A stretch of DNA of 64,000 nt, taken from Microbulbifer hydrolyticus. Lineage in GTDB: Bacteria > Pseudomonadota > Gammaproteobacteria > Pseudomonadales > Cellvibrionaceae. Below are positions 8,572-17,773 of this stretch, in pieces. The notes beneath the pieces were generated by a model. That model was not told the origin of the DNA, searched no databases, and worked only from the letters and a program-made list of their open reading frames with translations. The position numbers and the translations under genes were made by a program. Numbering within the stretch: the first letter of the stretch is position 1; every line of letters begins with the position of its first letter. The stretch spans positions 1,625,501-1,689,500 of the forward strand of contig NZ_CP047491.1 of NCBI RefSeq assembly GCF_009931115.1, given 5' to 3'.

Positions 8572-11500
8572 TTACTGTACCTGCTGTTCGAGCACATCCG
8601 TCAGGTCCCGGCTGGCCTGTAGCGAGCGCAGCATGGTGGGGATATTGTTCTCGAGGTTGAGGTTGATGATCAGGTCGCGGTTGGCGTCAATCGCATCACT
8701 GCGTCCGGTCAGCTTCAGGTTCAGTTTCAGGTCCCCACTCAGTGGGTAGGTAATGGTGCCACGTATGTCCCGGTAGTTGTAATCCTCCAGTGCACCGGCG
8801 AGTAGCTTTAGCTGGGGATTACTGCCTAGCATGGCGGGAGAGAAAGCGCCGTAGTATCGCAGGCGACCGCCCGGCGCACGGGACTGCAGTGACCCATTCT
8901 CAACCGTAATACCCTGCTGGTCCGTGACAAGGGGAATACTGGCGTCAAGCAGGCCACTGGCGGCGAAATTCTGTGATTCCATTTCCCGGGCAAGGGCGCC
9001 AATTGATATCCCGGTGAACTGGAGAAGGGAGTGGTGCTCGTCTCCGTTCAGGTTCCAGGTGAGTGCCTCCGAGGTCAGGGCGCCCTCCAATAGCTCGGCG
9101 GCGAAATTTTTCAGAGTGAGATCGCCGTCTGCCGCCAAGGTAAGATCGAAGTGGAGATTGCTGATTTTCACCCCGGTATCCACTGTGTCGATGGATACCC
9201 GAGCTGGCTTTTGGGTGACCCAGTTGTCACCATTTTGCTCAAGTTTCAGTGTTCCGGTTACGCCCACCGCAAAGCTGTCATTGTACTGAAACCCGGTGTT
9301 TTGCATCGAAAGTAATATTTTATCCCGTCCTCTTTCCGGCCAGTGCAGCTGCAGGTTGGCACTCACACTTCCGTCGACGATATCGACAGGCAGGCCCTGA
9401 ATGGCTTGAGTCAGCGCTTTGTCCGGTGAAAATGCGCTCTCTGCCAAATTAAGCTGAAGGTTGCCCTGTCCGGTATCCAGGCTGTGTTTCCATACGCTGT
9501 TCATGTTGAGGGGGCCGCTCGATATCTCTCCATCGCCCGTCAGAAGACCATCGGTCAGCGCTACTTTCCCATCGGTGGCGATCGTCGCTTTGAACTGAGA
9601 GAGAAGCTGTACATTCAGGTTTTGACCTTGAAAATCGGCCCGGGCACGCAAGCCATTTTTTTTCCCGGTTTGGTTTTCGAGGGTTAGGTTGCGAAGAAAC
9701 ACGGCGCCGCTGACCCGGCTTTCGTCAATAGAAAGTGGCGCGATACTCAGTGCCAGTTGGGGCGATTCGCACAGGGCTTTCTCAGTGTCTATCCGGCATG
9801 AGGCCTTTTGCGTAAACAATTCTGGTGTCGACACCGATGCTGCACCTGAGATCAGTTTTTCCGCCAAAAGATTGAGTTCAGAAAAGACGATCTCGATACC
9901 TTCGGTACCGTCCGATTTTCTGACCGTGGTAGACAGGGCGATTTCCAGGTTTTCTGTCGCCAATGTAGCATCTTCCAGTTCCAGCTTATTCAGGCTTGCA
10001 GTCAGCGACAATGTGCAATCAATAGCTGGTAGCTTTCGGCACACCGTGTTAGCTAATGATCCTGACAGCACCGGATTACCTGAGGGGCGCTGCGCTTTTT
10101 CTCCACTCTGCTCGGATAGCTCGAACTCAAGTGCGGGAATACTCAATAGAACATCACCCGGGATTTTCTGTGCTGATACGGTCACAGGTTGGCTTGGTGT
10201 CACCTTCACTTTTGCGCGCTGCCAATTTACTGCCGCCAGTGGGTTGTCTTCGGCTGGCATGGTAAGGGCAAACCGTATAGGGCTCTCCGCTTCAACTTTT
10301 ATAGACAGTTCCTTGGCGATTGAAGAGCCCTTTTTTTTGCCGATATCTTCGAGCGAAGGCAGTGTTGCTTCCCCACTGAAGCTTTGCACGCCACTGAGTT
10401 TGCTCACCGTATAGTTTCCAAACATGGCCTGCCACTTCGGATGGGAAAGCAGGGGTGCTGCGCGGTCGAGATAATAGCGGCCTTTGAATCGAACAGTGGG
10501 AATAGCGCTATCGGTAGCGAGGGTGACATCCGTTCCCAGTAACGCATCTGCAGCGACTGGCCCCGGAACCGGCTTGTTCTTTACTTCTACCTGTATGTCC
10601 TTTGGTGCTTTTGCCTTACTTTTATTCAGGGAGCCCACCTGCAGGTGAAACTGCCCCTGCACTGACGTTACCGCAAGCGGGTACACCGTCTGTAGGCCAA
10701 GTGACAATGGACCGCTGGCAGAATACTCGAGTGCAAGTGGAATACCGGCCAGGTTTGTCGGGAGTATTGCCGAGACAGAGGGCGCGTTGAGCGTTGCGGA
10801 AACTTTACTTAGGTCTTTTGCATTCAACAGAGCGTCGGGCATTTCTCCGGCGAGATTCAATTCAACCTCCCCGCTCAACGATTGGACAAACTCGGACCAG
10901 TCAATCGCTTCAGTGGTATGAACATTGCCTACTTTGGGCATCAGTGAAATATCCAGTTGTCTGAGCAGTGGCCCGAGGCGATCGGTTTCTACAATCAACC
11001 GGCTTTCCAGAGCCCAGTCTGCCCGGCTTTTCTGGTTGGAAGCGTTTCCTTGTTTCGTTAGTTTTCCCTGAAGCTCGCATACCTGGTGATTTTCGTGCGA
11101 TAGCTTTGCCTGCACGGTGGCCTGACGATCGGGAAGATTCTGTAGTCTCACACCGATACCGCAGTTGGGACAGGCGGTGCTGAGGATTTGTGCTGAGATT
11201 TCTTGCCCCGGATTGTTCTCTGCGGACAGCGACAGGGACCCCTTGAATCTCTCTGGCCAGGAAAGTTGTGTGATCTCTACTGCCTGCACAGGCAGGCTTT
11301 GCAGCGTGCGTAAGGTCTCGCTTATCACAAAGGGTGAAGGTTCCGCAGGCCGTGTCTGTCCTCGGCCCTTTTCTCCTTCGGTGCTCGCGGAAGTGGCACC
11401 GGAAGGGAGTGCTGGGCGTTCTGGTGAATCCGGTGGCAGACTGGCGGCTGAGGACAACACGACCTTTTTCACATATAGCTGGCCCGTGGGAGTGGCACCT

Positions 11501-11799
11501 GTGCCTGTACCAAGCGCGTTGCTTAGCACCGAGTACAGCTCTGTCAAACGCACACCTTCGATATCGATGACAAGCCCATCACCACTGACCAGCCTGCTGT
11601 ATGCAATGTGCGCGCTAAGGCTGCCTTGTGTGCGGGAAAGGGCCAGACCCCGGAGCTCGACCAGTGTGAGGTCCTCCAGCTGGTGATTGACGACGGCAGG
11701 TACCCAGGAATGTCGCGTCAACCAGCCGGAAACACCCACCAGCAGGAAAAAAAGCAGTGCACCTGCAATAAATAGGGAAAGGCGGGGGGCAAAACGCAC
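8572..11799 (-). CDS. ydbH: YdbH-like AsmA-type inter-membrane phospholipid transport protein
   Basis: A 1075-residue protein with one N-terminal membrane anchor (about residues 8-27, LFIAGALLFFLLVGVSGWL) followed by a very long, beta-rich periplasmic region. YdbH with TamB and YhdP is known in E. coli to carry phospholipid between inner and outer membranes along a hydrophobic groove. The C-terminal part (GRLRYYGAFSPAMLGSNP, GALEDYNYRDIRGTITYPLS, LNLKLTGRSDAIDANRDLII) matches the conserved end of the family (dicarboxylate-transport/YdbH domain). It is longer than E. coli YdbH (about 880), with extra low-complexity Ser/Pro inserts near residues 115-150. It is divergent from ggt, with a 74-80-base shared promoter interval. 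Confidence 0.9.
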   Translation of the reverse strand: MRFAPRLSLFIAGALLFFLLVGVSGWLTRHSWVPAVVNHQLEDLTLVELRGLALSRTQGSLSAHIAYSRLVSGDGLVIDIEGVRLTELYSVLSNALGTGTGATPTGQLYVKKVVLSSAASLPPDSPERPALPSGATSASTEGEKGRGQTRPAEPSPFVISETLRTLQSLPVQAVEITQLSWPERFKGSLSLSAENNPGQEISAQILSTACPNCGIGVRLQNLPDRQATVQAKLSHENHQVCELQGKLTKQGNASNQKSRADWALESRLIVETDRLGPLLRQLDISLMPKVGNVHTTEAIDWSEFVQSLSGEVELNLAGEMPDALLNAKDLSKVSATLNAPSVSAILPTNLAGIPLALEYSASGPLSLGLQTVYPLAVTSVQGQFHLQVGSLNKSKAKAPKDIQVEVKNKPVPGPVAADALLGTDVTLATDSAIPTVRFKGRYYLDRAAPLLSHPKWQAMFGNYTVSKLSGVQSFSGEATLPSLEDIGKKKGSSIAKELSIKVEAESPIRFALTMPAEDNPLAAVNWQRAKVKVTPSQPVTVSAQKIPGDVLLSIPALEFELSEQSGEKAQRPSGNPVLSGSLANTVCRKLPAIDCTLSLTASLNKLELEDATLATENLEIALSTTVRKSDGTEGIEIVFSELNLLAEKLISGAASVSTPELFTQKASCRIDTEKALCESPQLALSIAPLSIDESRVSGAVFLRNLTLENQTGKKNGLRARADFQGQNLNVQLLSQFKATIATDGKVALTDGLLTGDGEISSGPLNMNSVWKHSLDTGQGNLQLNLAESAFSPDKALTQAIQGLPVDIVDGSVSANLQLHWPERGRDKILLSMQNTGFQYNDSFAVGVTGTLKLEQNGDNWVTQKPARVSIDTVDTGVKISNLHFDLTLAADGDLTLKNFAAELLEGALTSEALTWNLNGDEHHSLLQFTGISIGALAREMESQNFAASGLLDASIPLVTDQQGITVENGSLQSRAPGGRLRYYGAFSPAMLGSNPQLKLLAGALEDYNYRDIRGTITYPLSGDLKLNLKLTGRSDAIDANRDLIINLNLENNIPTMLRSLQASRDLTDVLEQQVQ

Positions 11800-11879
11800 G
11801 AAAACCTCGGTTGACTGGCTTGAGAATCAGCGACTAAATGTAGAGACTTGTTCAGAGAATAACGACAGGGGCAGTGATT

Positions 11880-13628
11880 GTGAAATATATGGCGGCAGTT
11901 TTACGTGCGGGGTATCGCAAAGGCCGGGTTGGCCTGGTAACAGTGATTCTGGCACTTGCGGGAACCTTGTCTCTGGTCAGCAGCGTCAGTGCCTATGACC
12001 GCGTCAATGGCGAAGGGTTCGCCAGCCGTTCTCCGGTACTGGCGACACAGGGCATGGCGGCAACCAGCCAACCCCTGGCTACCCAGGTGGCACTGGATAT
12101 ACTGAAGCAGGGTGGCAGTGCGGTCGATGCGGCCATTGCCGCCAATGCGGTACAGGGCTTGATGGAGCCCACGGGTAATGGCATCGGCGGGGACCTGTTC
12201 GCGATTGTCTGGAGCGCTTCGGACGGAAAACTGCATGGCCTGAATGCCAGTGGACGATCGCCCAAATCCCTGCTATTCAGCTATTTCGCCGACAATAACC
12301 TCGACAAGATTCCCTCTCACGGCCCACTGCCGGTGTCCGTACCCGGCGCGGTCGACGGCTGGTTTGAGCTGCATGAGAAGTTCGGCAAGCTGCCCATGAA
12401 GGAGCTTCTTGCGCCGGCAATCACCTACGCCAATGAAGGTTTTCCGGTAACTCAGCTGGTGGCCTATTACTGGAATCGCTCGGTGCCGATCCTTGAAAAA
12501 TTTCCCGGATTCCGTGAGACCTACATGCCGAATGGGCGCGCACCGAAGGACGGGGAAATTTTCCGCAATCCACGCCTGGCCGGTACCCTACAGAAGATCG
12601 CGGATGGTGGCCGGGATGCCTTTTACAAAGGTGACATTGCCCGGGAAATTGACCGATATATGAAAGCCAATAATGGTTTTCTCTCCTACGATGACCTGGC
12701 CAGCCACAAATCTGACTGGATTGAGCCTGTTTCGACCAACTACCGTGGGTATGATGTCTGGGAGCTGCCGCCAAACGGGCAGGGCATTGCTGCACTACAG
12801 ATTCTGAATATCCTCGAAGGGTACGATCTGAAAAGGCTCGGGCGCCAGAGCGCGGAGTATGTGCACCTGTTTGCGGAGGCCAAAAAGCTCGCATTTGAGG
12901 ATCGTGCGAAGTATTACGCGGACCCGGAATTTAACCAGCTGCCTGTGGAGGAGCTGATTTCCAAGCCCTATGCGGACAAGCGCCGTAAGCTGATCAACCC
13001 GGATAGAGCGGCAAAACGTTACGATGCGGGCAATGTGGCCCTGCGGCATGGCGACACGATCTACCTCACTACCGCGGACAAGGACGGCAACATGGTGTCG
13101 CTGATCCAGAGTAACTACCGCGGTATGGGATCGGGTATGACGCCGGGCGACCTCGGTTTTATTCTTCAGGACCGAGGAGAGATGTTCAGCCTGAAAGAGG
13201 GCCATTTCAACCAGTACGAACCTGGCAAGCGGCCCTTCCATACCATTATTCCTGCATTTGTTACCAAAAACGGCAAGCCGTGGCTGAGCTTCGGTGTAAT
13301 GGGGGGCGCAACCCAGCCACAGATGCACGCGCAGATAGTGATCAATATGGTCGACTTTGGCCTGAACGTGCAGGAAGCGGGCGATGCGCCACGCATTTTG
13401 CACAGCGGTTCCAGTCAGCCCACCGATGAAATGATGGAAGATGGCGGCTACTTGAGCCTTGAGGACAGCTTCCCCATGGAAACCCGACGTAAACTGGTTC
13501 AGATGGGTCATCAGGTTCGCTTTGAGAGCGGCCCCTACGGTGGCTACCAGGCCATCTTGAAGTCGGATGAGGGGGTGTATCACGGCGCATCGGAAAGCCG
13601 AAAGGACGGACAGGCCGCAGGCTATTAA
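11880..13628 (+). CDS. ggt: Gamma-glutamyltransferase, periplasmic
   Basis: A self-processing Ntn-hydrolase that removes or transfers the gamma-glutamyl group of glutathione and related peptides in the periplasm. A Sec signal peptide is visible (VGLVTVILALAGTLSLVSSV, then SAYD). The large subunit has GGSAVDAAIAANAVQGLMEP and TGNGIGGDLFAIVW. The catalytic Thr that starts the small subunit lies in HGDTIYLTTADKDGN (about residue 393). The substrate loop LIQSNYRGMGSGMTPGDLGF and PGKRPFHTIIPAF are also present. Start choice is open: GTG 11874, GTG 11880 and ATG 11889 share the frame; spacing from the GGGG upstream favours 11880. It is of the kind with GMGSG rather than the E. coli lid loop. Confidence 0.93.
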   Translation: MKYMAAVLRAGYRKGRVGLVTVILALAGTLSLVSSVSAYDRVNGEGFASRSPVLATQGMAATSQPLATQVALDILKQGGSAVDAAIAANAVQGLMEPTGNGIGGDLFAIVWSASDGKLHGLNASGRSPKSLLFSYFADNNLDKIPSHGPLPVSVPGAVDGWFELHEKFGKLPMKELLAPAITYANEGFPVTQLVAYYWNRSVPILEKFPGFRETYMPNGRAPKDGEIFRNPRLAGTLQKIADGGRDAFYKGDIAREIDRYMKANNGFLSYDDLASHKSDWIEPVSTNYRGYDVWELPPNGQGIAALQILNILEGYDLKRLGRQSAEYVHLFAEAKKLAFEDRAKYYADPEFNQLPVEELISKPYADKRRKLINPDRAAKRYDAGNVALRHGDTIYLTTADKDGNMVSLIQSNYRGMGSGMTPGDLGFILQDRGEMFSLKEGHFNQYEPGKRPFHTIIPAFVTKNGKPWLSFGVMGGATQPQMHAQIVINMVDFGLNVQEAGDAPRILHSGSSQPTDEMMEDGGYLSLEDSFPMETRRKLVQMGHQVRFESGPYGGYQAILKSDEGVYHGASESRKDGQAAGY

Positions 13629-13718
13629 ACCGATAAATCAGCGCCGCCCGATTGGGCAGTGCACAGAAAGTCGGGTGGGCCACAGGGTCCCCTCGGAAGT
13701 GTTAAAAAACGGTAACGA

Positions 13719-16373
13719 ATGACGACGCAAATGAAAGACGCCAAGCCCCAAACAGTTTACCTCAATGACTATCAGGCACCGGAATACCTGGTGGATCGTA
13801 CCGAACTGACGTTCGACCTCGATCCGCAGTCGACGCTGGTCAAGTCGCACCTGAAGATCCGCCGTAATCCGGTTGCGGCGGATAGTGGAGGGCGCAGCCT
13901 GCCACCCCTGTGGCTCGACGGGGTTGACCTCGAGTTGCTTTCCATCGCTGAAGATGGCGAATTACTTCCGGCGCAGCGCTATCAGGAAGAGCCCGGCGGG
14001 CTTTCGCTGACAGTGACCAAACCTGAGTTCGAGCTGGAAATTCAAACCCGTATCGCACCGGAATCGAACACGTCGCTGGAGGGGTTGTATCTTTCCAATG
14101 GGATGTACTGCACCCAGTGTGAGGCGGAAGGCTTCCGGAAAATCACTTTTTATCCGGATCGCCCCGACGTGATGTCTGTGTTTACCACCACTATCGTCGC
14201 CCCGGCGAAATACCCCGTATTGCTTTCGAATGGCAACAAAGTGGATAGCGGTACTACCGATGACGGTCGCCTACGTGTCACCTGGGAAGATCCTTTTGCG
14301 AAGCCCTCCTATCTGTTCGCGCTGGTGGCAGGCGATCTGCAGTATGTGGAGGATTCTTTTACTACTTCCACAGGCCGGGCGGTAACACTGCAGCTCTTCA
14401 CCGAGGCGCGTAATATCGGGAAGTGCGAGCATGCCATGGTCTCCCTCAAGCACGCCATGCGCTGGGACGAAGTGGTATACGGGCGAGAGTACGATCTGGA
14501 TATTTTCATGATCGTGGCCGTAGACCATTTCAACATGGGTGCGATGGAGAACAAGGGGTTGAACATTTTCAACTCCGCCTGCGTGCTGGCCAGCCCGGAG
14601 ACAGCCACGGACGCGGCTTTTCAGCGTATCGAATCCATCGTCGCCCATGAGTACTTTCACAACTGGTCCGGCAACCGGGTGACCTGTCGCGACTGGTTTC
14701 AGCTGAGCCTGAAAGAGGGCTTCACGGTATTCCGGGATGCGGAGTTTTCCGCAGATATGAACTCCCGTGCGGTAAAACGTATTGAGGATGTCACGCTATT
14801 GCGCACCGCCCAGTTTGCGGAAGATGCGGGCCCCATGTCCCACCCGGTCCGACCGGACTCCTACATGGAGATATCCAATTTCTACACGTTGACCATCTAT
14901 GAGAAGGGCGCAGAAATTGTGCGGATGATACACACCATCCTGGGAGCTGATGCTTTTCGTCGCGGCAGCGACCTGTATTTTCAGCGCCACGACGGCTGTG
15001 CCGTTACCTGCGAGGACTTTGTCGTCGCGATGGAAGATGCCAATGGTGCGGACCTGAAGCAGTTTCGCCGTTGGTACAGTCAGGCGGGGACACCCATAAT
15101 CGAGGTGGAAGACGAGTACGACGCGGAGCGCGCACAATACTCGCTGACTCTCCGCCAACGGACACCGGCGACGCCGGGCCAGGAAGAAAAGTTGCCCTTG
15201 CATATTCCGGTGGCGATCGGCCTCCTGGGGGCGGATGGTAAAGCATTGGTACTGGATAAGTTCGGTAGTACAGATACCGTGCTGCACCTCACTGAAGAGA
15301 GCCAGACTTTTACTTTCCAGGATATCGACGAGCGGCCTCTGCCTTCGTTGCTGCGCGGTTTTTCCGCTCCGGTGAAACTTCGCTATGGGTACACTGGTGA
15401 ACAGTTGCAGTTCTTGATGCAGCACGACGCCGATGCGTTCAATCGCTGGGATGCCTGCCAGCGCCTGGCGCTGAATACCCTGTCGTCCCTGCAGGGGCAG
15501 TATCGAGCCGGTGAAACACTGGATACACCGAGTGCATTGATCGACGGGTTTTCGGTACTCCTGCAGAATTCGGAGCTCGATCCCGCACTGGTTGCAAAGA
15601 TGCTCGCCTTGCCGAGCGCCCAGGAACTCGCGGAGCAGGGTGATGAAATTGACGCAGCGGCAATTGTCGCGGCCCGCGATTTTGCCCGGCAGTCCATCGC
15701 CGTCGCCCTGAAGCCACTCTTTCTGGCGCGTTACCAGGCATTGGACCAGCGCAAGCCCTATCGGCCGACGGCAGATGATATTGCACGGCGCGGCCTCAAA
15801 AACACCTGTCTCGCTTACTTATGTATGACGCAGGATCAAGACGCACTGGCTCTGGCAAGAACCCAATTTGAGCGGGATGAAAACATGACCGATGTGTCGG
15901 CCGCTCTCGCCGCGATGGTCGAATACGGTCCCAAGGATGCTGCAGAACAAACACTGGAATCGTTTTACCGACAATGGCAGCAGGACACCCAGGTGGTGGA
16001 AACCTGGTTTGGCCTGCAAAGCAGCAGTGCGGGCTTTGGCACCCTGGACCGGGTACGCGAGCTGATGGCGCATCCGGCCTTCGAAATGAAGAACCCCAAC
16101 AAGGTGCGCGCCGTGGTGGGCGGATTTGCCATGCGTAATTTCAATCAGTTCCACCATGAAGATGGAAGTGGCTATGAGTTCCTTGCGGATCAGGTGATCG
16201 CCCTGGACAAACTGAATCCGCAGATTGCCTCGCGTCTGGTCACCCCGCTTACGCGCTGGAAAAAATATCGCAAGCATGAAGCCGGGCAGATTCATAGCGC
16301 ACTAAAGCGGATATCCGATAGTGGTGAGTTGTCTGCCGACCTCTATGAGATGGTCAGTAAAAGTCTGGCGTAA
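13719..16373 (+). CDS. pepN: Aminopeptidase N (M1 family)
   Basis: A zinc metallopeptidase that removes N-terminal residues from peptides in the cytoplasm. At 884 residues it has the length of E. coli PepN. It carries the exopeptidase motif GAMENKGLNIF near residue 274 and the zinc motif HEYFHNWSGNRVTCRDWFQL near 309, with the distal Glu in LKEGFTVFRDAEF. The C-terminal helical domain (VEYGPKDAAEQTLESFYRQW, GNPNKVRAV-like region) is also complete. No signal peptide is seen. It follows ggt by 90 bases on the same strand; both act on peptides and could share expression. A strong terminator follows at 16392. Confidence 0.97.
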   Translation: MTTQMKDAKPQTVYLNDYQAPEYLVDRTELTFDLDPQSTLVKSHLKIRRNPVAADSGGRSLPPLWLDGVDLELLSIAEDGELLPAQRYQEEPGGLSLTVTKPEFELEIQTRIAPESNTSLEGLYLSNGMYCTQCEAEGFRKITFYPDRPDVMSVFTTTIVAPAKYPVLLSNGNKVDSGTTDDGRLRVTWEDPFAKPSYLFALVAGDLQYVEDSFTTSTGRAVTLQLFTEARNIGKCEHAMVSLKHAMRWDEVVYGREYDLDIFMIVAVDHFNMGAMENKGLNIFNSACVLASPETATDAAFQRIESIVAHEYFHNWSGNRVTCRDWFQLSLKEGFTVFRDAEFSADMNSRAVKRIEDVTLLRTAQFAEDAGPMSHPVRPDSYMEISNFYTLTIYEKGAEIVRMIHTILGADAFRRGSDLYFQRHDGCAVTCEDFVVAMEDANGADLKQFRRWYSQAGTPIIEVEDEYDAERAQYSLTLRQRTPATPGQEEKLPLHIPVAIGLLGADGKALVLDKFGSTDTVLHLTEESQTFTFQDIDERPLPSLLRGFSAPVKLRYGYTGEQLQFLMQHDADAFNRWDACQRLALNTLSSLQGQYRAGETLDTPSALIDGFSVLLQNSELDPALVAKMLALPSAQELAEQGDEIDAAAIVAARDFARQSIAVALKPLFLARYQALDQRKPYRPTADDIARRGLKNTCLAYLCMTQDQDALALARTQFERDENMTDVSAALAAMVEYGPKDAAEQTLESFYRQWQQDTQVVETWFGLQSSSAGFGTLDRVRELMAHPAFEMKNPNKVRAVVGGFAMRNFNQFHHEDGSGYEFLADQVIALDKLNPQIASRLVTPLTRWKKYRKHEAGQIHSALKRISDSGELSADLYEMVSKSLA

Positions 16374-16391
16374 TACATGCTAGAGACGGTT

Positions 16392-16416
16392 AAAAGGGGC
16401 CCCAGGCCCCTTTTTT
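16392..16416. terminator. Terminator between pepN and the SixA-like gene
   Basis: A 10-bp perfect stem (16392-16401 with 16405-16414), loop CCA, then six T residues. It ends pepN on the plus strand. An A-run on the other side and overlap with the stop of the minus-strand gene suggest it works in both directions. Confidence 0.9.
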
Positions 16417-17011
16417 ATTGGATCCGATGCTCTCCTTTTCCATTCCGCTCGCGCCCCAGCTCGACAAGTGTCAGTGTCTTTGCATGCAGGTTTAGGTGGG
16501 TCAGCGAGGTATAGTCCGGAAAGAACTGGGCGACTTTTGCATCGTTGCGCAATGTGGCAACTACGGAGTTGATCACCATAAAGTGGCAAAATATGAGCGT
16601 CGTATGTGTTGAGGCTGCTGCGGCTCCCGAGTCCAGCGTTAGAAGGTAGCGCATCAGCCGGTCGCGCCATTGGTCTTGTGCGGGGCTGAGGCTGTCCCAG
16701 CTGTTGTGCAGCAGTTGACGAATCCAGGCTCCGCGCTCTTCCAGTGGCATTCCCTGGGGGGAAGGGATCTCGATCACGTCAGCGGTCTCATGGATTTCCT
16801 TTCCCCAATGGGTCGCAATCGGTATTGCCGTCTGCATTGCGCGAGATTTCGGGCTACTGACCAGTCGAACCCCTGTACCGCCGGGAAATCGTTTGTCGAG
16901 CTCGGGAATCAGGGCCTCGGCCTCTTGTTGCCCCTGTTCGGTCAAGCCCGGATCGGCATCGGCCCCGGATTTTGCGGCCTCTCCGTGGCGGACAAGTATT
17001 ATCTGATGCAA
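16415..17011 (-). CDS. SixA-like histidine phosphatase
   Basis: A 198-residue member of the histidine phosphatase (phosphoglycerate-mutase-like) superfamily. The phospho-accepting motif ILVRHGEAAKSG is at residues 4-15. GLTEQGQQEA follows at about 23, VSSPKSRAMQTA at about 52, and the second His probably in LIFCHFMVINSV near 148. The beginning resembles SixA, which dephosphorylates histidine-containing phosphotransfer domains. It is longer than E. coli SixA (161) and the substrate cannot be read from the sequence. It is convergent with pepN and shares its terminator. Confidence 0.82.
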   Translation of the reverse strand: MHQIILVRHGEAAKSGADADPGLTEQGQQEAEALIPELDKRFPGGTGVRLVSSPKSRAMQTAIPIATHWGKEIHETADVIEIPSPQGMPLEERGAWIRQLLHNSWDSLSPAQDQWRDRLMRYLLTLDSGAAAASTHTTLIFCHFMVINSVVATLRNDAKVAQFFPDYTSLTHLNLHAKTLTLVELGRERNGKGEHRIQ

Positions 17012-17361
17012 AACGCTGGTTCTCCCTGGATTTCAATCGTCGCTGACCATGATAACCGACTTGCACGGCGGCAGGCTGTCGAGGTTAAAGCACCGTTACA
17101 GGAAACCGTGCATTTGCGTATCCTCCAGTCCACTCCAGAGATCGTGTAATCCATCGAGGTCCAGAGGATTTTTGTGCGGGCTACCGAAGTGGTGGCAATG
17201 GCCCTCTCCACGCGGGGAGTGGCAGGGGAGAGTGCCAGCGCAAATCGTTCAGTGGGGGCTGCGCGTAGGGCACACCGAGAAACTGCCAAATTAGAGAAGG
17301 TCGACTGGGTTATGAACAAATGGTTACTGGAGAGAAAAATAAAAATTGCCCAGAAATACGG
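17012..17361. other. Gene-poor stretch upstream of the MFS leader
   Basis: About 350 bases without a convincing coding region. Open frames exist on both strands but show no family features. The minus-strand start of the SixA-like gene presumably has its promoter here. GC falls towards the right end. Confidence 0.5.
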
Positions 17362-17389
17362 TTGCATTGGATGGGAAGTCCGATATGAT
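17362..17389 (+). promoter_or_regulatory. Candidate sigma-70 promoter of the MFS leader
   Basis: TTGCAT at 17362-17367 and TATGAT at 17384-17389 are separated by 16 bases and match the -35 and -10 consensus in four and five of six positions. Transcription would begin near 17396 and give a leader of roughly 375 bases before the MFS start at 17774. Confidence 0.5.
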
Positions 17390-17563
17390 TAAAAATTCCT
17401 GTCAACATTTGGTACATCCTGGCAGCCACATCCGAACCGAAACTGAAGGCTCAACGCGAGAACTACTGTGAATCCTATCTCCACCCTCAATACCAATGCC
17501 CGTCGTTGCGGAATGATCCCAGCGCACGCGATTGGTATGTATGTGGTGTGTGAGGGGGTGTGT

Positions 17564-17665
17564 ATGTCGTGTTTTGTGTGGCTATCCAAAACCCTGCGTA
17601 AACACCTGGTCACTTCTGCGGTCCGTACTGCTGTGGCGATCCGAGTGCGTAGACTGATTACCTGA
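17564..17665 (+). CDS. Possible 33-residue leader peptide of the MFS gene
   Basis: A small open frame with a strong Shine-Dalgarno (AGGGGG at 17553-17558, five bases before ATG 17564) and a stop 20 bases before the first leader hairpin. The peptide is basic and ends in AIRVRRLIT, containing Arg-Val-Arg. Basic-X-basic motifs are known to promote ribosome stalling with macrolides in some regulatory leader peptides. No homology is claimed. Position, ribosome site and the hairpins that follow support a regulatory leader; a chance frame cannot be ruled out. Longer starts at 17537 and 17468 share the frame but lack as good a ribosome site. Confidence 0.5.
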   Translation: MSCFVWLSKTLRKHLVTSAVRTAVAIRVRRLIT

Positions 17666-17685
17666 CAGTTAACTAATTTTGTGCT

Positions 17686-17747
17686 GGAGGGTTTGAACAA
17701 AACCCTTCAGGAAAAAACCCGGAGGGTTCTGCCCTCCGGGTTTTTTT
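17686..17747 (+). terminator. Attenuator-like hairpins with a strong terminator before the MFS gene
   Basis: Hairpin 1 pairs 17688-17694 with 17700-17706. Hairpin 2 is a 15-bp stem (17712-17726 with 17732-17746) followed by T residues, a textbook intrinsic terminator. Alternative pairings compete: AACCCT at 17701-17706 can pair with AGGGTT at 17723-17728, and GGGTTT at 17689-17694 with AAACCC at 17715-17720. Either would break the terminator. The terminator ends only 27 bases before the MFS start, so it must be bypassed for expression from an upstream promoter. Confidence 0.75.
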
Positions 17748-17773
17748 ATGCCGAAAATTTGGGAGATACGGCA

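Noticed and set aside
16999-17367. 122-residue minus-strand open frame
   Set aside because: It overlaps the SixA-like start, has no recognisable features and unusual composition.
17681-17773. N-terminal extension of the MFS protein
   Set aside because: It would translate through a strong terminator; ATG 17774 has a good ribosome site.
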